A program made the position numbers and the translations under genes. A stretch of 64,000 nt of DNA from Haemonchus contortus. Taxonomy: Eukaryota; Nematoda; Chromadorea; Rhabditida; Trichostrongylidae. Shown here one piece after another: positions 1 through 12,579 of the stretch. The notes beneath the pieces were generated by a model. It had not been told where the DNA came from, did not search any database, and saw only the letters and a program-made list of their open reading frames with translations. The first letter of the stretch is position 1, and every line of letters begins with the position of its first letter. Where the stretch lies: positions 22,637,432 to 22,701,431 of the forward strand of contig LS997566.1 in the NCBI GenBank assembly GCA_000469685.2. Reading direction: 5' to 3'.

Positions 1-1822
1 ATAACTTGGAAGGTGCGCTGCTTTAGGAACTCCTCAACCCACTTGATGATACGGTAATGAATGCCAATTCGCGCTAGCTTATCAAGCAGAATGGTATGGA
101 CGACCTTGTCAAACGCTTTTTCGAAATCAAAGTAAACGACATCCAAATTACGCTTCATGTCGAGATGCAAGGTCCAGTCATTTAGAGATTCTAAAATTGC
201 CGTTATAGTGGATTTCTTTCGTCTAAATCCATGCTGATGATCAGACAATACCCTATTTGATTCCAAATGAGAGACAATAGCTTTTTTAAGAACCTTTTCG
301 AAAAGTCTACAAAATACTGAGGTGATGCTGATAGGTCTGTAGCTCTGGGGATTACAATGAGGGGGTTTCTTTTTTATTGGGATAACGTAAGCGTGACGCC
401 AGCTGCTAGGAATAGCTGAGCGGAAAAACATCAAGTTGAAGAGAAACTCAAGAGGTGTCGAAATATTACTGGCCACTCTTTTCAAAAACACGAAGGGGAT
501 ACCATCAGGAGTAATAGATGAGCAGCTTTTCCACTTCGTTATGAGCTCTAGAATTAGATTGCGGTCGAAACAGACAGAGTCATCCATTTGTGGATAGAGT
601 GAACGGACCGAAACTGTAGTATTACTGATACGATCTGCATTACTAAAATTTTTCTCGAACACGTCAGCTAAGACCTCAGCTTTGTCGCCATCAGAAATTG
701 CTAGAGAGCCATCAGGTCTAATGAGGGCACTGACCCCGTCTTTACGTTTGATACGAAAATTCAAAAACTTGTAGAACGCGACTTTGCTGTTTGACTCAAT
801 AACTTTCTTCTCGACTGAAATATTGTACTTATACAACTTTTTTGCAAACCTATCGGAAATCTCCTTATAAAGTCGCCAGCACTCATCATTATTAGTGGAG
901 ACAGCTCTTTTATAAGCTTCAATTTTAGCAAAATATGCAGTAGTCAGGTGACTAGGCAAATTGGGGGAAGAGAGCGAAGTCCTCTCTAGTGGGACAAAGG
1001 ACGATATCGTGTGGCGCAGAATGAACAGAAACATCTCATACATTTCAAGCACATCTGAGCAACAGTTGAAGGAACCAACCCAGTCTATGCCGCTTAGGTA
1101 CCTATTGATGAGATCATACCTAGCTTTGCCAAAGTTTAACTTTAGGAAGAATGAATCACGTTCAAATGGGCTGAGGAGGCTGAAGCAAATGGAAGCATGA
1201 TCGCTTGTGCCTAAGGGAGCCGTAGTGAGAACATTGCTTACAACGTTAGGACTATTGCAGAACAATAGATCCAACGTGTGATCTCCTCTAGTCCTAGTCT
1301 TAACCATTTGGGTGTAGTTATGGTTGGCAATCATTTCGATAAAGAGAGCGGCATGGGGTGAGGATTGAGGAGGTGCGACATTCCAAACGATATCTGGGTA
1401 GTTGAAGTCACCCATCAAAAGGCAGATAGCATCGCAAGAGGATAAGTCGCTAATGCACTTGATAAGCTGACAGGCATGCTCCGCATTGCACTTGGGCGTT
1501 TTGTAAACCAATATGAGACGATGTATACCGTTGGGCTACTGAGGTCGCATGAGAGAATCTCGTAGGCTTTTGGGACTGATTCCTGGAATACCGAGGTCGG
1601 AAGTAAGAAACGCCTTACCAAAAGTAATACACCTCCACCTTTGAGCCTAGACCTATCGCATCTGAGGACTTCATAAGCAGTAATTAGTTCACCGAGTAAA
1701 GGTTCAAGCGTTATTTTCGAATTTAGCCACGTTTCTGTTATGGCCAGGACGTCACAGTCCAGTGCTGTAATGATGTACTGGAGAAAAGGAGCGTTCCTTT
1801 GTAGAGATCTGATGTTACACAA
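1..1822 (-). mobile_element. CR1/Jockey-like LINE ORF2 (endonuclease-RT), cut by window edge
   Basis: Encodes the endonuclease and reverse transcriptase of a non-LTR retrotransposon that copies its RNA into nicked chromosomal DNA. Reading the minus strand from about 1822, the APE-type endonuclease shows 'LAITETWLNS', 'LMGDFNYPDIVW' and 'LGTSDHASICFS'. A linker leads into RT motifs 'SSITPDGIPFVFLK', 'SYRPISI', 'HGFRRKKSTITA' and 'DVVYFDFEKAFDKVVH', where the first catalytic Asp lies. The frame is open from about 1500 to base 1. A frame break near 1500-1560 separates the endonuclease start from the rest. The YADD motif lies beyond the left edge. The copy looks fairly young, with a long open frame, but the break makes it probably defective. 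Family level (CR1/Jockey clade) is by motif style only. Confidence 0.88.
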
Positions 1823-1860
1823 AAAGGAACGTAACCCATTATCTGAATACCGAGGAAGAA

Positions 1861-2265
1861 TTATAGGTTTACCGACTGGTGCATAGAATTTGAAGAGGCA
1901 TTAGCAACAGGAGCATTAGAACCGACATGATCATAAGAAATTACAGTGGATTGTGCAGGGGCAGTGTCCCCTGAAGCATGACCAACGTTAACAACCGTAT
2001 CAGACATAATTTCATCATTGTTCTGGATAGAAGTGTTTTGAACTTTCACTGGATGAGGATTAGCGACATTGGAACTAGATTTCTTAAGCTTCCTTAGCTC
2101 TCTTAGACGTATTCTTTCTGAGAGAGGTAAGGACGGGCGAATGAATATTCCACGAATGAAAAAATTCTTCAATAAATGAGCACGAGATAAAATTTGTCTC
2201 TGAAAATAAAAGCTGGGTAGAACGACTTTAACTAATCGTGGATGGTTGGGATTGGACTTTCCCAT
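1861..2265 (-). pseudogene. LINE ORF1-like fragment upstream of ORF2
   Basis: A 134-aa minus-strand frame just upstream of the endonuclease-RT. It contains 'KVVLPSFYFQRQILSRA' and 'FIRPSLPLSERIRLREL', the pattern of the RNA-binding ORF1 of nematode CR1-like LINEs: a basic RRM-like segment followed by 'RPSLxxxER'. Its last 60 residues are low-complexity Ser/Asn/Ala. No full N-terminal part is seen, so it is probably 5'-truncated. Family assignment is inferred from the position next to ORF2 and from the similar ORF1 of the second LINE near 11.5-12.1 kb. Confidence 0.6.
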
Positions 2266-2359
2266 ACGATAGAAGGTAATGGGTGCACATTCGATATCAA
2301 GAAATTAAAAAATTTTCCTCTTTGTAAGTTTTAACTAATCTGCTTACTAGGCTAGTAAT

Positions 2360-2480
2360 GAATATACATATATACATATATGTATACATGTATATATCCT
2401 TACTAAATATAAAGTGCTTGCGTCTGTCTGTCCATCTGTCCACCTGTTTGTTCGAACGGAAGTTTGATATTGCCTGAAGA
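2360..2480 (+). repeat. Degenerate start of a dispersed repeat with GTCTGTCTGTCC tract
   Basis: A TACTAAATATAAAGTGCTTGCG segment runs into GTCTGTCTGTCCATCTGTCC. It matches the outer end of the Helitron-like insert at 10433 and the copy at 53064 in layout: a TACTATATATA-like start, then GCTAAGTGTGTCTG-like, then a short GT/CTGT microsatellite. It is a diverged copy. Confidence 0.45.
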
Positions 2481-2689
2481 AGCTCGTGCAGAAGTCTGGT
2501 CAAGGTTGGGATGGGTTGAACATAGGACAAGAACATCAGAGCACGTTTTAGCTCAACGGAGATCCGCACACAGGTTGAGCAAAATGTCACAATTGGATTT
2601 CATAACAGCCGAGACGCCAGGATAGAATGGGCAAAGGTGAGGAATGAATGAAATGGCATTCGCAAATATGTTCAAGCCCTGTCCACAGT

Positions 2690-3220
2690 GGGTGGGGGCG
2701 TGCATTCAGATGTTAGGCCCTTTTTGAAAAAAACATAACTATGCCCAAAAACGTTATAGAACGCCGAAAAAGAGTGGTCGGAGGCGATAGAAGGTCCGTG
2801 GTCAAAAGTCTAGAGTGGATGTGGTTTGCGCCAAAGTGGGCGGGGCTGAGACCAAAAATTCAAGACCCTATTCAGAAACGTTGTGGAATGCGGGAAAAGA
2901 GTGATCGAAGGCTATAGAAGGTCTGTGGATAAAACTCAATAATTGGCTTAGTTCGCGCCAAAGTAGGCGGGGTCAAAATCAAAAATTCCTAACTCTGTTC
3001 AAAAGGTTCTAAATAGTGGTTGGAAGGTAATGGAAGGAATGTGGCTAAATCTCTGGAGTGAGCGAAGCGTGCCAAGGGTGGGCGAGGCTAAGATCAAAAA
3101 TACATAACTCTGTTCAAAAATGTTCTATTGGTCCAAAACCTGACTTGACTCGATTTTGCGCAGGAATGGGCGTGGCTAAGATTAAAAATTCATAACTATG
3201 ATTGAAAACATTCCAGAACG
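2690..3220 (+). repeat. Degenerate tandem array, ~90-125 bp units
   Basis: About four to five diverged units, each marked by 'gtgggcggggct-ag-aaaaattcataactc' followed by 'gttctagaacg-gggaaaa-agtg'. The markers fall near 2832, 2957, 3073 and 3162. The same unit recurs at 14944-15115 and 15827-16110. A related 118-bp unit is found at 9662-9975. No coding function is seen; open frames here are repeat artefacts. Confidence 0.65.
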
Positions 3221-3539
3221 GGGAGAAAATGGTTAGGATCAACTTAAAGAGGACTGGTCGAGTTTTCATAGTGGGATCTGCAGTGAGGTGGACGTGGTCA
3301 TGTTCAGCCACTAATAATTCTGTACAAAAGAAATATATCGAGCGGCATGCTCTGAAAGCGGTTCAGCGTTCAAATTTAGCGAGAAATTTCTCATTCTGAT
3401 AATCCAATTCTGCGCTGAGTGACTCCATCTTAGATGAGCTGTCGTAGACATACATATAAAGCACGCGTTAGTATGCGTAGCCTAACTGGTATACGTATGC
3501 ATATATATACACGGGTAACGGAACTTCTTGATTTCCTAC

Positions 3540-3885
3540 GTTCGTCTTGCGGCATGCGACAAATCTTATTGCAATTACCGTTCTCATTCAGCCTCCCCGC
3601 GCCAATCGATAGGGCGCAATACTTTTCGTTGATTGCCTTTCTTTCTTATTAGATTTGATCGTTTTTCTGTTTCTTTTTCGTTTTTATGTTTGTGAGACTT
3701 GATTAATTAGAATGACTCCTCCTATATTAGCGACGATCAAGACCACATTGGAATTGAAGGGAGCGGTCAGCCAATTAAAATAATTAAAGGACTGCCTACG
3801 TCACAAGTTGCGCGCTCCAATCTTCCATCGCAGTCCTGCGATACGCGGCGGGTGCGGCGTGCGCAGCGCCGTTTTGGGAGAGGAT
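3540..3885 (+). repeat. Dispersed ~340-bp repeat, copy 1
   Basis: Runs from 'gcggcatgcgacaaat..attgcaattaccgt' through 'ccaatcgatagg', 'gacttgattaat', 'aattaaaggactgcctac' to the GC-rich end 'gcggcgggtgcggcgtgcg'. A colinear copy, about 80-85 % identical by eye, lies at 56080-56420. No open frame is shared by the two copies, so it is a non-coding dispersed repeat of unknown class. Confidence 0.7.
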
Positions 3886-4860
3886 ACCGTACCCATATAC
3901 ATACATATGTAAGCTAGTTCGATAGGCAATTACCATTTCTCTTCTAGCGTTTCAATTTTTGCCGAGTTACCAAAAATGTCTGTGGGCTTGTCTCGTTTTA
4001 ATGCAACTCTGCTCTTTTGCGTTTTGCTATATTTGAAGAGCATTTTCCACTTTTTAACTAAGTTCTAATGCATAGATGTCCAAGCCAAAATCCTTCTTAT
4101 CTCATCTAACTTCAAACCTTACGACTCGCTTCGAAAATGGGTCCTCTTCCAAGCGTTTGAAGGAAAAGCTCAGATATCAATCTGCTGCGTGATTGAGGGA
4201 TAGCTGTGATTAGCCTTCAGTTCATGGGGCACCTGATAATCTAGCTTTTTTTATTAGCCTAAACTTTTTGGAATCACTGCAATGGATACGTTGATCTGTC
4301 ATTAACATCTTATACAATTGCATGACGGTCAATGCTATCAAGTTATTACAATCCAGGTCTAGTGGTCAGTCTCCCTCGAAGCAAAAAATTGCCAGAACAT
4401 TTTATGATCCACTTTCCACGCGTGCTCTTTGCTGAGCCACTGTCGGCTTATGTATCATACATACCATTGGAAGCTCCAGCTGCTCGTCAACCATGACGGA
4501 AGTAAAGAAAAGAAATGTGCCGAAGGTGGTTCATTTGACACACCAGTTCAATGTTGAAATTATATATGGAAATGAACTTATTCTCTTTTTTCTAGAAAGA
4601 ATACCGATGTACACCTGTAACATATATCAAATGAGAAGCGTCCGTCCCGTTTTAAAACTTCTAAAACAGCTGTTCAAAGGAAAAAATTCAAACACCTCTC
4701 GGGTGCAGAATCGTAACTACCCTCCGGAGAACACAATATATTTAATCTATTTAACACATCGGTAACATTAGATGCTTCTTCACTATAAAGAGTCTGTACC
4801 CCTATCTAAATGATATGCTTACTATTATATGAAAACCATGATTTCCCTTCATCTGCCCCT
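3886..4860. other. No recognised gene
   Basis: Unique-looking AT-rich sequence. A 90-codon plus frame at 4493-4765 has no recognisable motif and no clear splice or trans-splice context. I see nothing else to annotate. Confidence 0.4.
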
Positions 4861-5060
4861 CTGTTTGCCCGTCTGTTTGTCTACACCTTTTACTGCGCCT
4901 TTCCTAAAAACGGAGTTGTTTAGCTTAGCCAGCTTGTAACAGGTGGAGAATGAACGGAGCTACTTGGGGCACTTGACAGCCGGGCTCCGCCCCTTTGGTT
5001 GGAGCGTTCAACTTTGGAAGGGGTACAGGCGGCAGGAAGGAAAAACTAATGTAGCTTATA
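4861..5060 (+). repeat. Diverged copy of the CTGT-tract / 118-bp-unit repeat
   Basis: Begins with 'ctctgtttgcccgtctgtttgtc'-like sequence and runs into 'ccgggctccgcccctttggttggagcgttcaactttgg' and 'ggtacaggcggcagga'. These are the hallmark words of the 118-bp unit at 9662-9897, read on its other strand. Confidence 0.55.
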
Positions 5061-7130
5061 GCAGTGGGTTCTGCTCACTGAGGCCCTAGCTTGTGCAAAA
5101 ATTGCTTCCTTGAATTCAGAGCGTTCAAAATTGGAGTTACCGAAGGCGGGACGCGAAAAATGCTTCGTTAGAGCGAGAACGTTTGAATTTGTGAAAGATA
5201 TCGGCGGCAAGATGGGTACCAACGGCTGGTGGAGGATAGGAGAACTTCAGAATGAGAACACATCCGCTCCCTTCAGACATAGAGCGTTCATGTGTAGTAG
5301 AATTTATGGGGTGCGTTGCGATTCTATCGCCGAGATCGTGGGGTCACGCCGCACTCGCAACCCGCAACCTATTGCGATTGAAATTGGCAACTGTTGTGTG
5401 TATGCAGCGACCCAACCGTAATGAGGCTTAAAAGGGAGGCTTGGCTCTCTTTGAGATTTTAGATCTCATTTTTCTTCGATCAATATGTACGTTTATTCTT
5501 CAACCATATTTCCAGGACGAAGTAGTCTCAATTATTGGTTGTTACATTGAAATTTGGGTCCACTCTTGCCACGCAGAGCATTGCTCGGCACATTTCCCGA
5601 CTGACCTCATCACAGGTAGAATCCCAGGTAACTTGAATTTACACTGTGGGAATGTTAGCCGACATCGGTTTTCTACATCGGTCTGTTGTGTGTATCGACC
5701 GGTCAATCTCAACTTTGTTCCTTTGAGCAGCACTGTATTCCAACTCTAAGAAAGTTGATGTGATTAAAAATATGGCTCTCGACGGAGCGACCGTTGAAGC
5801 CAATCGATTTTACCTGTGTTTATTTTTACTATACGATTTAGAGCTTCTACCAACTACTCATTTTTTCATGAGAAGAGGGAAAGAGTAGTGATAGGCCTTA
5901 CTCCCGGGGGTAAGACACTTTAACCTTATTCGAAGAGGAGGATGGTCCATCTCAAGCCGGCGATCCGACTGGTGTATATCAAATAAGAAGCTCAAACTTA
6001 TGAAAAGCTTTTCATGTCAAGCTAGCGTTGGAAAAAACTTTTTCGAAGATCGCAGTTACTTCCCGAATAACCTAATATAAATGATATTCCTTTTGAACCA
6101 AGCAATCCCTCCATTTTATGGCATTCAAATTGATGCTATTTGGTCCTTGCCTGGGCTTTGCGCACATTTTTGCGTGTCTAAAAATTCAATAGTCGTCTAC
6201 TGTCGGAATTGAATAAAAAGTACCAGGACTAGACAAACGAGTGGAATGTAGCGGTGTCATGAAACGTCTTTCAGTGGAAGCTGTAAACTCGGATTCATTT
6301 CGGAATTGTCTTCGACTTCTGCGGCACAAGGGGATATTAGCTGAAGATTCGCAAGAGTTACAACGCGAAAGTGTAGAGGACATGCGGCAGCAACTACTCA
6401 GGTTCCTAATCGTTGAGTAAATGCCCTGATAGGTTGTCTTGTTTGATTTGAAATACTTTTTCACTTCTATTTGATGTGACTTGCATGGTTTACATGTTAT
6501 CACTAGTGCTCATTTGACGTTTCGAGATTTTCGAGAGAACATTTTCTGCTTCGTTTGCTTTTGAAAGTCTGTTACTTAACGCTTCGTTTTTGGTGCATTT
6601 ATCTTCATTCTGCCTCCGGCCCTAGATCTGCGGTAAAGGACAATTTTATAACCTCACAATAAAAGCCGAAGTGTTGATTAAAAGAGTGAATGATTGAAAC
6701 GAGAAGGAAATTTGTTATCCTAGTCGTTTTATATTCCAAGAAGGCTCGGTACAGATCTTATATTGAATTGTTGTTACGTGAAGTTTCGCTTTATTAGTGT
6801 AAGCTTTTTAGATTGTTAAGAGTTTAGCACGCGGTTAGCGGTAGTGTTTCCTCGGATTGGCTAGTTCACGGAGGACTACTAGGAGTGCTGATTATATTTT
6901 CATTTTACATGTACGTTCTTTAGGCATATTCAATAAAATATTACCAATTTAGTGTGATGCCAGTATTTCTTGTTACTTATTGGTGAACGTCTTCGGAGAT
7001 ATTAACACCAAAATGGATGTACACCGACTATAATATGTTCATTGTTATTCAAAATTTTCATACGCGCGTTTTCGGTTCATTACTCCTACTTGCACTCTTG
7101 TTGCAAGTAATGAAGGGCGCTATGGTAGGG
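5061..7130. other. No recognised gene
   Basis: Open frames of about 100 codons at 5110-5421 and 5441-5749 (plus) and 6186-6503 (minus) have no family motif I recognise and no supporting exon structure. Part of 5100-5170 still carries diverged words of the 118-bp repeat. The rest appears unique and non-coding. Confidence 0.35.
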
Positions 7131-7799
7131 TTTATTTATTTATTTATTTCTGCGCCAAAATGACGCGCTATCACATACCGAGTAAGACGCATGAGCACTA
7201 AGTAAACACAGACCAAATTTCAAGTCAATAAATTGACAAGAGGATGGAATCCATATAGACCAAATTCCAAAAAAAGCGAGAAGTCAAGAATTAAGAGAAG
7301 TTGTAATCGAGATTTATAGAAGGATGGCAAGAGAGAAAAGCCTCGGCTACAATAAGTAGAATTCTCGGGAGGCACTCGCACCAGTCGGCAATGGTGCCCT
7401 TAGCGCTACATTAGGGGTCATAGGAGCTTGCCGGAACTCCGAGACACGAGTATACCGATCCCTCGTGGAACTGGCAAGCCAGGTGAGAGCGGAATCCCAA
7501 GTTTTGCGCAACCTGAGCATACAGGAGGTAGAGCTACTAAAGAAAAACAAAAAAGCAACAAAACAATGAAAGGCATGAAAAAGGTTAAGATCAAACAAAA
7601 AAGAACAAAGTAAAAACTATAATAGTACTAAAATCTAGAAGCCTGAAAGTCCCAAGTCATCAGCTCATTTCTTAAAGTGTCTGAACAATGTTGATCTTCC
7701 TGAGAGCTGCTTTGAAGTGTGCGGAACTCTTACAAGCCATCATTGCGCTAGGCAGCTTTCTTAACCACTTATTTGTCCAGCAAAAAAGCTATGCTCACT

Positions 7800-9300
7800 G
7801 GTAACATGTCTACAGCACGACAGCTTAGGGGAGAAGTGGAGTAAGCCCCCACGCCTCCCGTTGAACGGGCGAAAAATGCAGTACTTGGATGGACGTAAAC
7901 GCAGTTCCCATCTGATCATTTTAAAAGCAAGAACCAAGTCAGCTTGCACTCTTCTGTGCAAGAATGGCTTCAGATCTAGCGAACTTCTAAGCGAATTTTA
8001 TAAGCAGGCAAACTGCGCGGGCAATTTGGATCGGGGAACATGCAATAGTAAAGGATTCTGATGAGCGTCTTCTGAACACCTTCAATCTTAATATCTCTCT
8101 TCAGCAAAGGGCTCCAGGCGGGACCACAGTGCTCGGTCAAAGGCAGTACCAACGTCTCGAATAATCTAATCCAAAGAACAGGTCTGAACAGTGAATACTT
8201 CTAGAGAGACAATGAAGAACTCACATAGCTTTGCTCACAACATTATCAATTTGAAATTTCCATTCAAGGCCTTTACAGAAAAATACACCTATTTTTTTCA
8301 CTAGATCCCACGAAGTCAGAAGCCCGAACTGATCGCAATTGGCGCAAAGCGAATTTCCTGTAAGCGAAAGTAAGTGACTCTTGAAATATAATAATTTATA
8401 CTCAAATTCCATTGTCTAGTCCTATCCATCATCCTCTTAACAGGGGCGTTCAATGCAACTTGAACAGCCTCTATCTCGTGCGGTGTATACGGCATAGACT
8501 TAAATGTCGTCCGCATACGCCGCCATTTTAATACTAGGATGAGTTCTTAGGCAAGAGAGGTCACTTGTATAAACGAGGAACAGGATAGGAGATAGAGTTC
8601 ACCCTTGCGACCTCTGATGGGCAACTCTGACTGTGAAATGAAATCTAATATACGTACAAGAATTTTCCCACCACCATCGCAAAGATAGGATTTGAACCAG
8701 TCTCACAGTCTTCTTCTAACTCCAACGCTATCAAGTTCCTTCAAAAGACTGAAATGGCATACAGTATCAAAGGCTTCTGTGAGGTCATTATTAGATAACG
8801 TCAACATTATCTTTAGAATTTAGAGCGGAGATCCAGTCATAAGTGCAGTCAATCGAGTGCAAGTATATGCTCCTGGGACGAAATTCCTAGCAGTGAGCCA
8901 TGATAACAGATGCTCTTTGATAAATTTCTCCAGAACTTTGTTTGGGGTCGGGAAAAAACCTATAGGGCGGAACTCAGAGACCTTCTTGGCACCGCTCACC
9001 TTGAGTATAGGTGTGAAGTACGCTATCTTCCATTTTGTGGGAACGTCCCCAACCAACAGTGAAATGTTGAAAATATGCGTTAGGGGCCCGGCGAGCTGTC
9101 GGTAAAAAGTTCTTAAGAAGAATTGCGGTATTTCATCAGACGTGAGCGAAAAGGAAGGCTTGAGTGAGCGGAGCTGTTTTTTAACCATATACGGTGTAAT
9201 GGATAAGTTTGGTATAGAATCCCAGCATGCTGAAAACGCAACAGTTCCGTTATCTTCATCCTGCCTAAAAACTGAGAGTAAGTAACTAGCCAATACCTCT
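7800..9300 (-). pseudogene. LINE reverse transcriptase, decayed
   Basis: The element-sense reading starts 'LASYLLSVFRQDE' and then shows 'LTSDEIPQFFLR', 'GPLTHIFNISL', 'WKIAYFTPILKVSG' and 'EFRPIGFFPTPNKVLEKFI' (157-codon frame 8820-9293). Beyond it come 'NNDLTEAFDTVCHFSLL' (motif A region) and, near 8500-8530, 'KMAAYADDI' followed by a stop, which is the catalytic YADD box. Stops and frame changes separate these blocks. RT copies the element RNA at the insertion site; this copy cannot. Confidence 0.82.
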
Positions 9301-9661
9301 AGAGCGACGCCCGGCTTCGCCGGGCGCTTCTCCTTCCTGTGAGAAATTTGCTATGCGTAGATCGGCTTTCCCGGCTGACGCCGCCGGGCTCCCCTCCTCG
9401 TGTTAAAATGGCTTCCCGCCTGCACCTTCATCAATTTTGAAGGCTTCGGAAGATGAAAACAGGAGTTATTCATTCCCGGCCAAACACAAACACACAACAC
9501 AATCCGTACGCGCTCCGTCCGCCATGAACAGAACTCCTTAGGCTCTATGTGTTTGGTAACTCGATTTTTTTGCGAATTATTCAACCTTGGTTTCGAGATT
9601 TCGCCTAAGTCTACATTAACATTTTTTTTTGCTCATGCCTCGCCTGTGAGCGGAGTTAAAT

Positions 9662-10387
<726 letters not shown>

Positions 10388-10433
10388 GACAGACAAACCA
10401 ACAGACACACTTAGCGCGTTATATATAGTAGGA

Positions 10434-11478
10434 TCATCAGAACGTTTAGCACCATCCACACTCAGGATTATAGAGTTGGATGGAATGTGCTTTGTGAACT
10501 TCTTCACGAATAAAGCCAAATTACGAATATTCTTGGAAGCAGACATGCGCCTAGTTCTGTTATCCATGAATCCTTATAAAAGCTTATCTAGTTTACTACC
10601 AACGTTACGGTAGACAGGAGAATCTAAAGGATTTTTAGTGCTGTGTAAGATTTTAGCTCTTTGCTGAAATAAGTTTGAAATATTGGAGGGGTAAGACAAC
10701 TCCAATCATATTCCCTCTTCCGAATTGATTAAGTATTTCCTCTACATATTGATTAATAATCTTGTGAATCTCGGAACAGAATCGTTCATAAACGTCATCA
10801 GTAGCTCTGTGACTTTCGAACAACTGCAGCCAGTTCATTGAGGAAGGTTGAAGCGAAATAGTCTCCCTATTAGAACTATTGAAATCCCTATAATGGATAG
10901 GTGATACATATTTCAATGTGTTAGCCACCTTGAACATAACGATGTTATGATCCGAGGAGGCTAGTGGTGGGAGAATATCCAAATCGAAAATGCTGTCCAT
11001 AGCAAAAAGAACTAAATCAATAATGTTTGCTTTTCTAGTAGAGAGCCTAACGTATTGATAGAGCGAAAGTGCTTCAAAAACCCGAAAATTTAGAGTTTGC
11101 CTGTACTAGAGTTCATGGCTGATTCTGCCTTCCAATCAACCGACAAGTGAAAGTCGCCCACGAGCGTATTTCGTGTGATGTAGATGAAGAAACATCAAAC
11201 AATCTCGATATCAAAAGATCATCTTGGACTGTGTAGAAGATGGAGGTCTGTAAATAAGTATAAGGCGGTGGCTCATCCCAGAGGAAAGGGTCACATCAAC
11301 ACAAATAATATCAGAAGAAAGTCCATGTAAATCCAACTCAATTCTCTCGAATATAATGAGCTGATGAATCAGCACAAGCACCTCTGCCCTTCTTACCTAG
11401 CCTATCTTTTCTGATTATACATATTATGGAACATTAAGACGAACTTCAAAATCAGAAATCTTTGAGTTGAGCCAGGTC
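10434..11478 (-). pseudogene. LINE endonuclease domain, decayed
   Basis: The 115-codon frame at 10653-11000 contains 'LPPLASSDHNIVMFKV', the SDH box that ends APE-type LINE endonucleases, followed by the long linker typical of CR1-like ORF2. Further on, 'MDNRTRRMSASKNI' with 'LALFVKKFTKHIPS' leads to 'SVDGAKRSDDPT', where the insert interrupts. The resumed reading at 9300 ('LASYLLSVF') is the expected next segment. The N-terminal half (11000-11478) is broken, with 'SETWLNSKI' readable near 11460. Confidence 0.72.
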
Positions 11479-12130
11479 TCAGAAATGTATACAATATCGG
11501 GACTGTGAAGGACAAGAAAGTGGCGGAGATGATGCAACTTCTTCAACAGGCTGCGAGCATTGAATAGAGCACAACAACATTGAGATTTTGACATTGAGAT
11601 TACGACTACTCAGTTTTGACTGCTGTTGCTGAATGTTGGGAATATCTGAGGACCTAACGATATTCGCTTGATAAACAACAAAAACTCTGTCACCGTTATG
11701 CTTCTCGTTGTTGAGCTCATGGGCTCGTTTTCGCAATTCGCGATTTTTTTATCTCCCATCAGGCGACATTGATTTTCTGACATAGACATTGCGAAACTTG
11801 TCCGATGAACGGAACCTTTTAGCACGAGAAAATGTGGTAAACAAAAACTTTTTTGAAGCGAAAACACATTTGATTAACCTTGGTTTATCACCAAAGTCGA
11901 GGATATCCATGACGGCCTTTTCTGTACGCTCTTGGCGAAGAGACGGTGCGATATCGCTTCCCGCCTCAGGAACGCCGTAGATTACCATGGACCTCCCCTT
12001 CCTCTCGGCCTCAACAAAATCCAAAGAAATAGACTGCAACCTACCAACAAACTTCTCTAATGGAGGAAGAACCTGGGCGCTTTTGCGGTAGCTATTTCCT
12101 AAATTTGCTGCGGCAAGTTGGACGCATCAG
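11479..12130 (-). pseudogene. LINE ORF1, decayed
   Basis: Element-sense reading gives 'SISLDFVEAERKGRSMVIYG', then 'QERTEKAVMDILDFG', 'KRFRSSDKFRNVYVRKSM', and 'ELRKRAHELNNEKHNGDRVF' followed by 'VVYQANIV'. This is the order seen in RRM-like ORF1 proteins of nematode CR1 elements: an 'ER-R-VIYGVPE' start, a 'KLRNV-VRK-MTPDER' middle, and a basic helix. A frameshift near 11750 splits it into two frames (11749-12039 and 11479-11736). Confidence 0.68.
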
Positions 12131-12579
12131 TATCGAATGTAGCAGAAATAGTAGTAGACGACAGTTTGGGAGAGAGCAGATTTCCGTTTTTTGGTGTGTT
12201 CCTTTGGACGCCCGGTGAGTGGGGTTGGGTTGAAAGTGAGAATCGTGCACGAAGTCCTAGGTTGTTCAGTAGTGTTTGTTACACTAATCAAAAGACCATT
12301 GCTCAACGGTTGTTGTGACCTAATTTGTAGGCCTGCATCCTACTACTCGCTACGCCAAAAAGTAAAGTTAAAATAATATCAAACTAGGGGGGTCTACTCT
12401 ATTAGGGGGCTCACTTTGTCAATCTAGAAAACAGTTCATCATGCAGGTTAATAGAGATTTTGGGTTGTTATGCAAGAACTCGTCTTCGTGCCTGCACTTA
12501 TGTCTTATGTACTGACTACTTTACGTGTCACTCGGGAATACCGGGAACAGTTTTGTTTTGGGCAACCCTTCAAGTTAAC
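12131..12579. other. No recognised gene between LINEs
   Basis: Short unique-looking stretch between the 5' side of one LINE and the 3' side of the RTE element. Small frames at 12118-12376 show no motif. Nothing further is supported. Confidence 0.35.
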
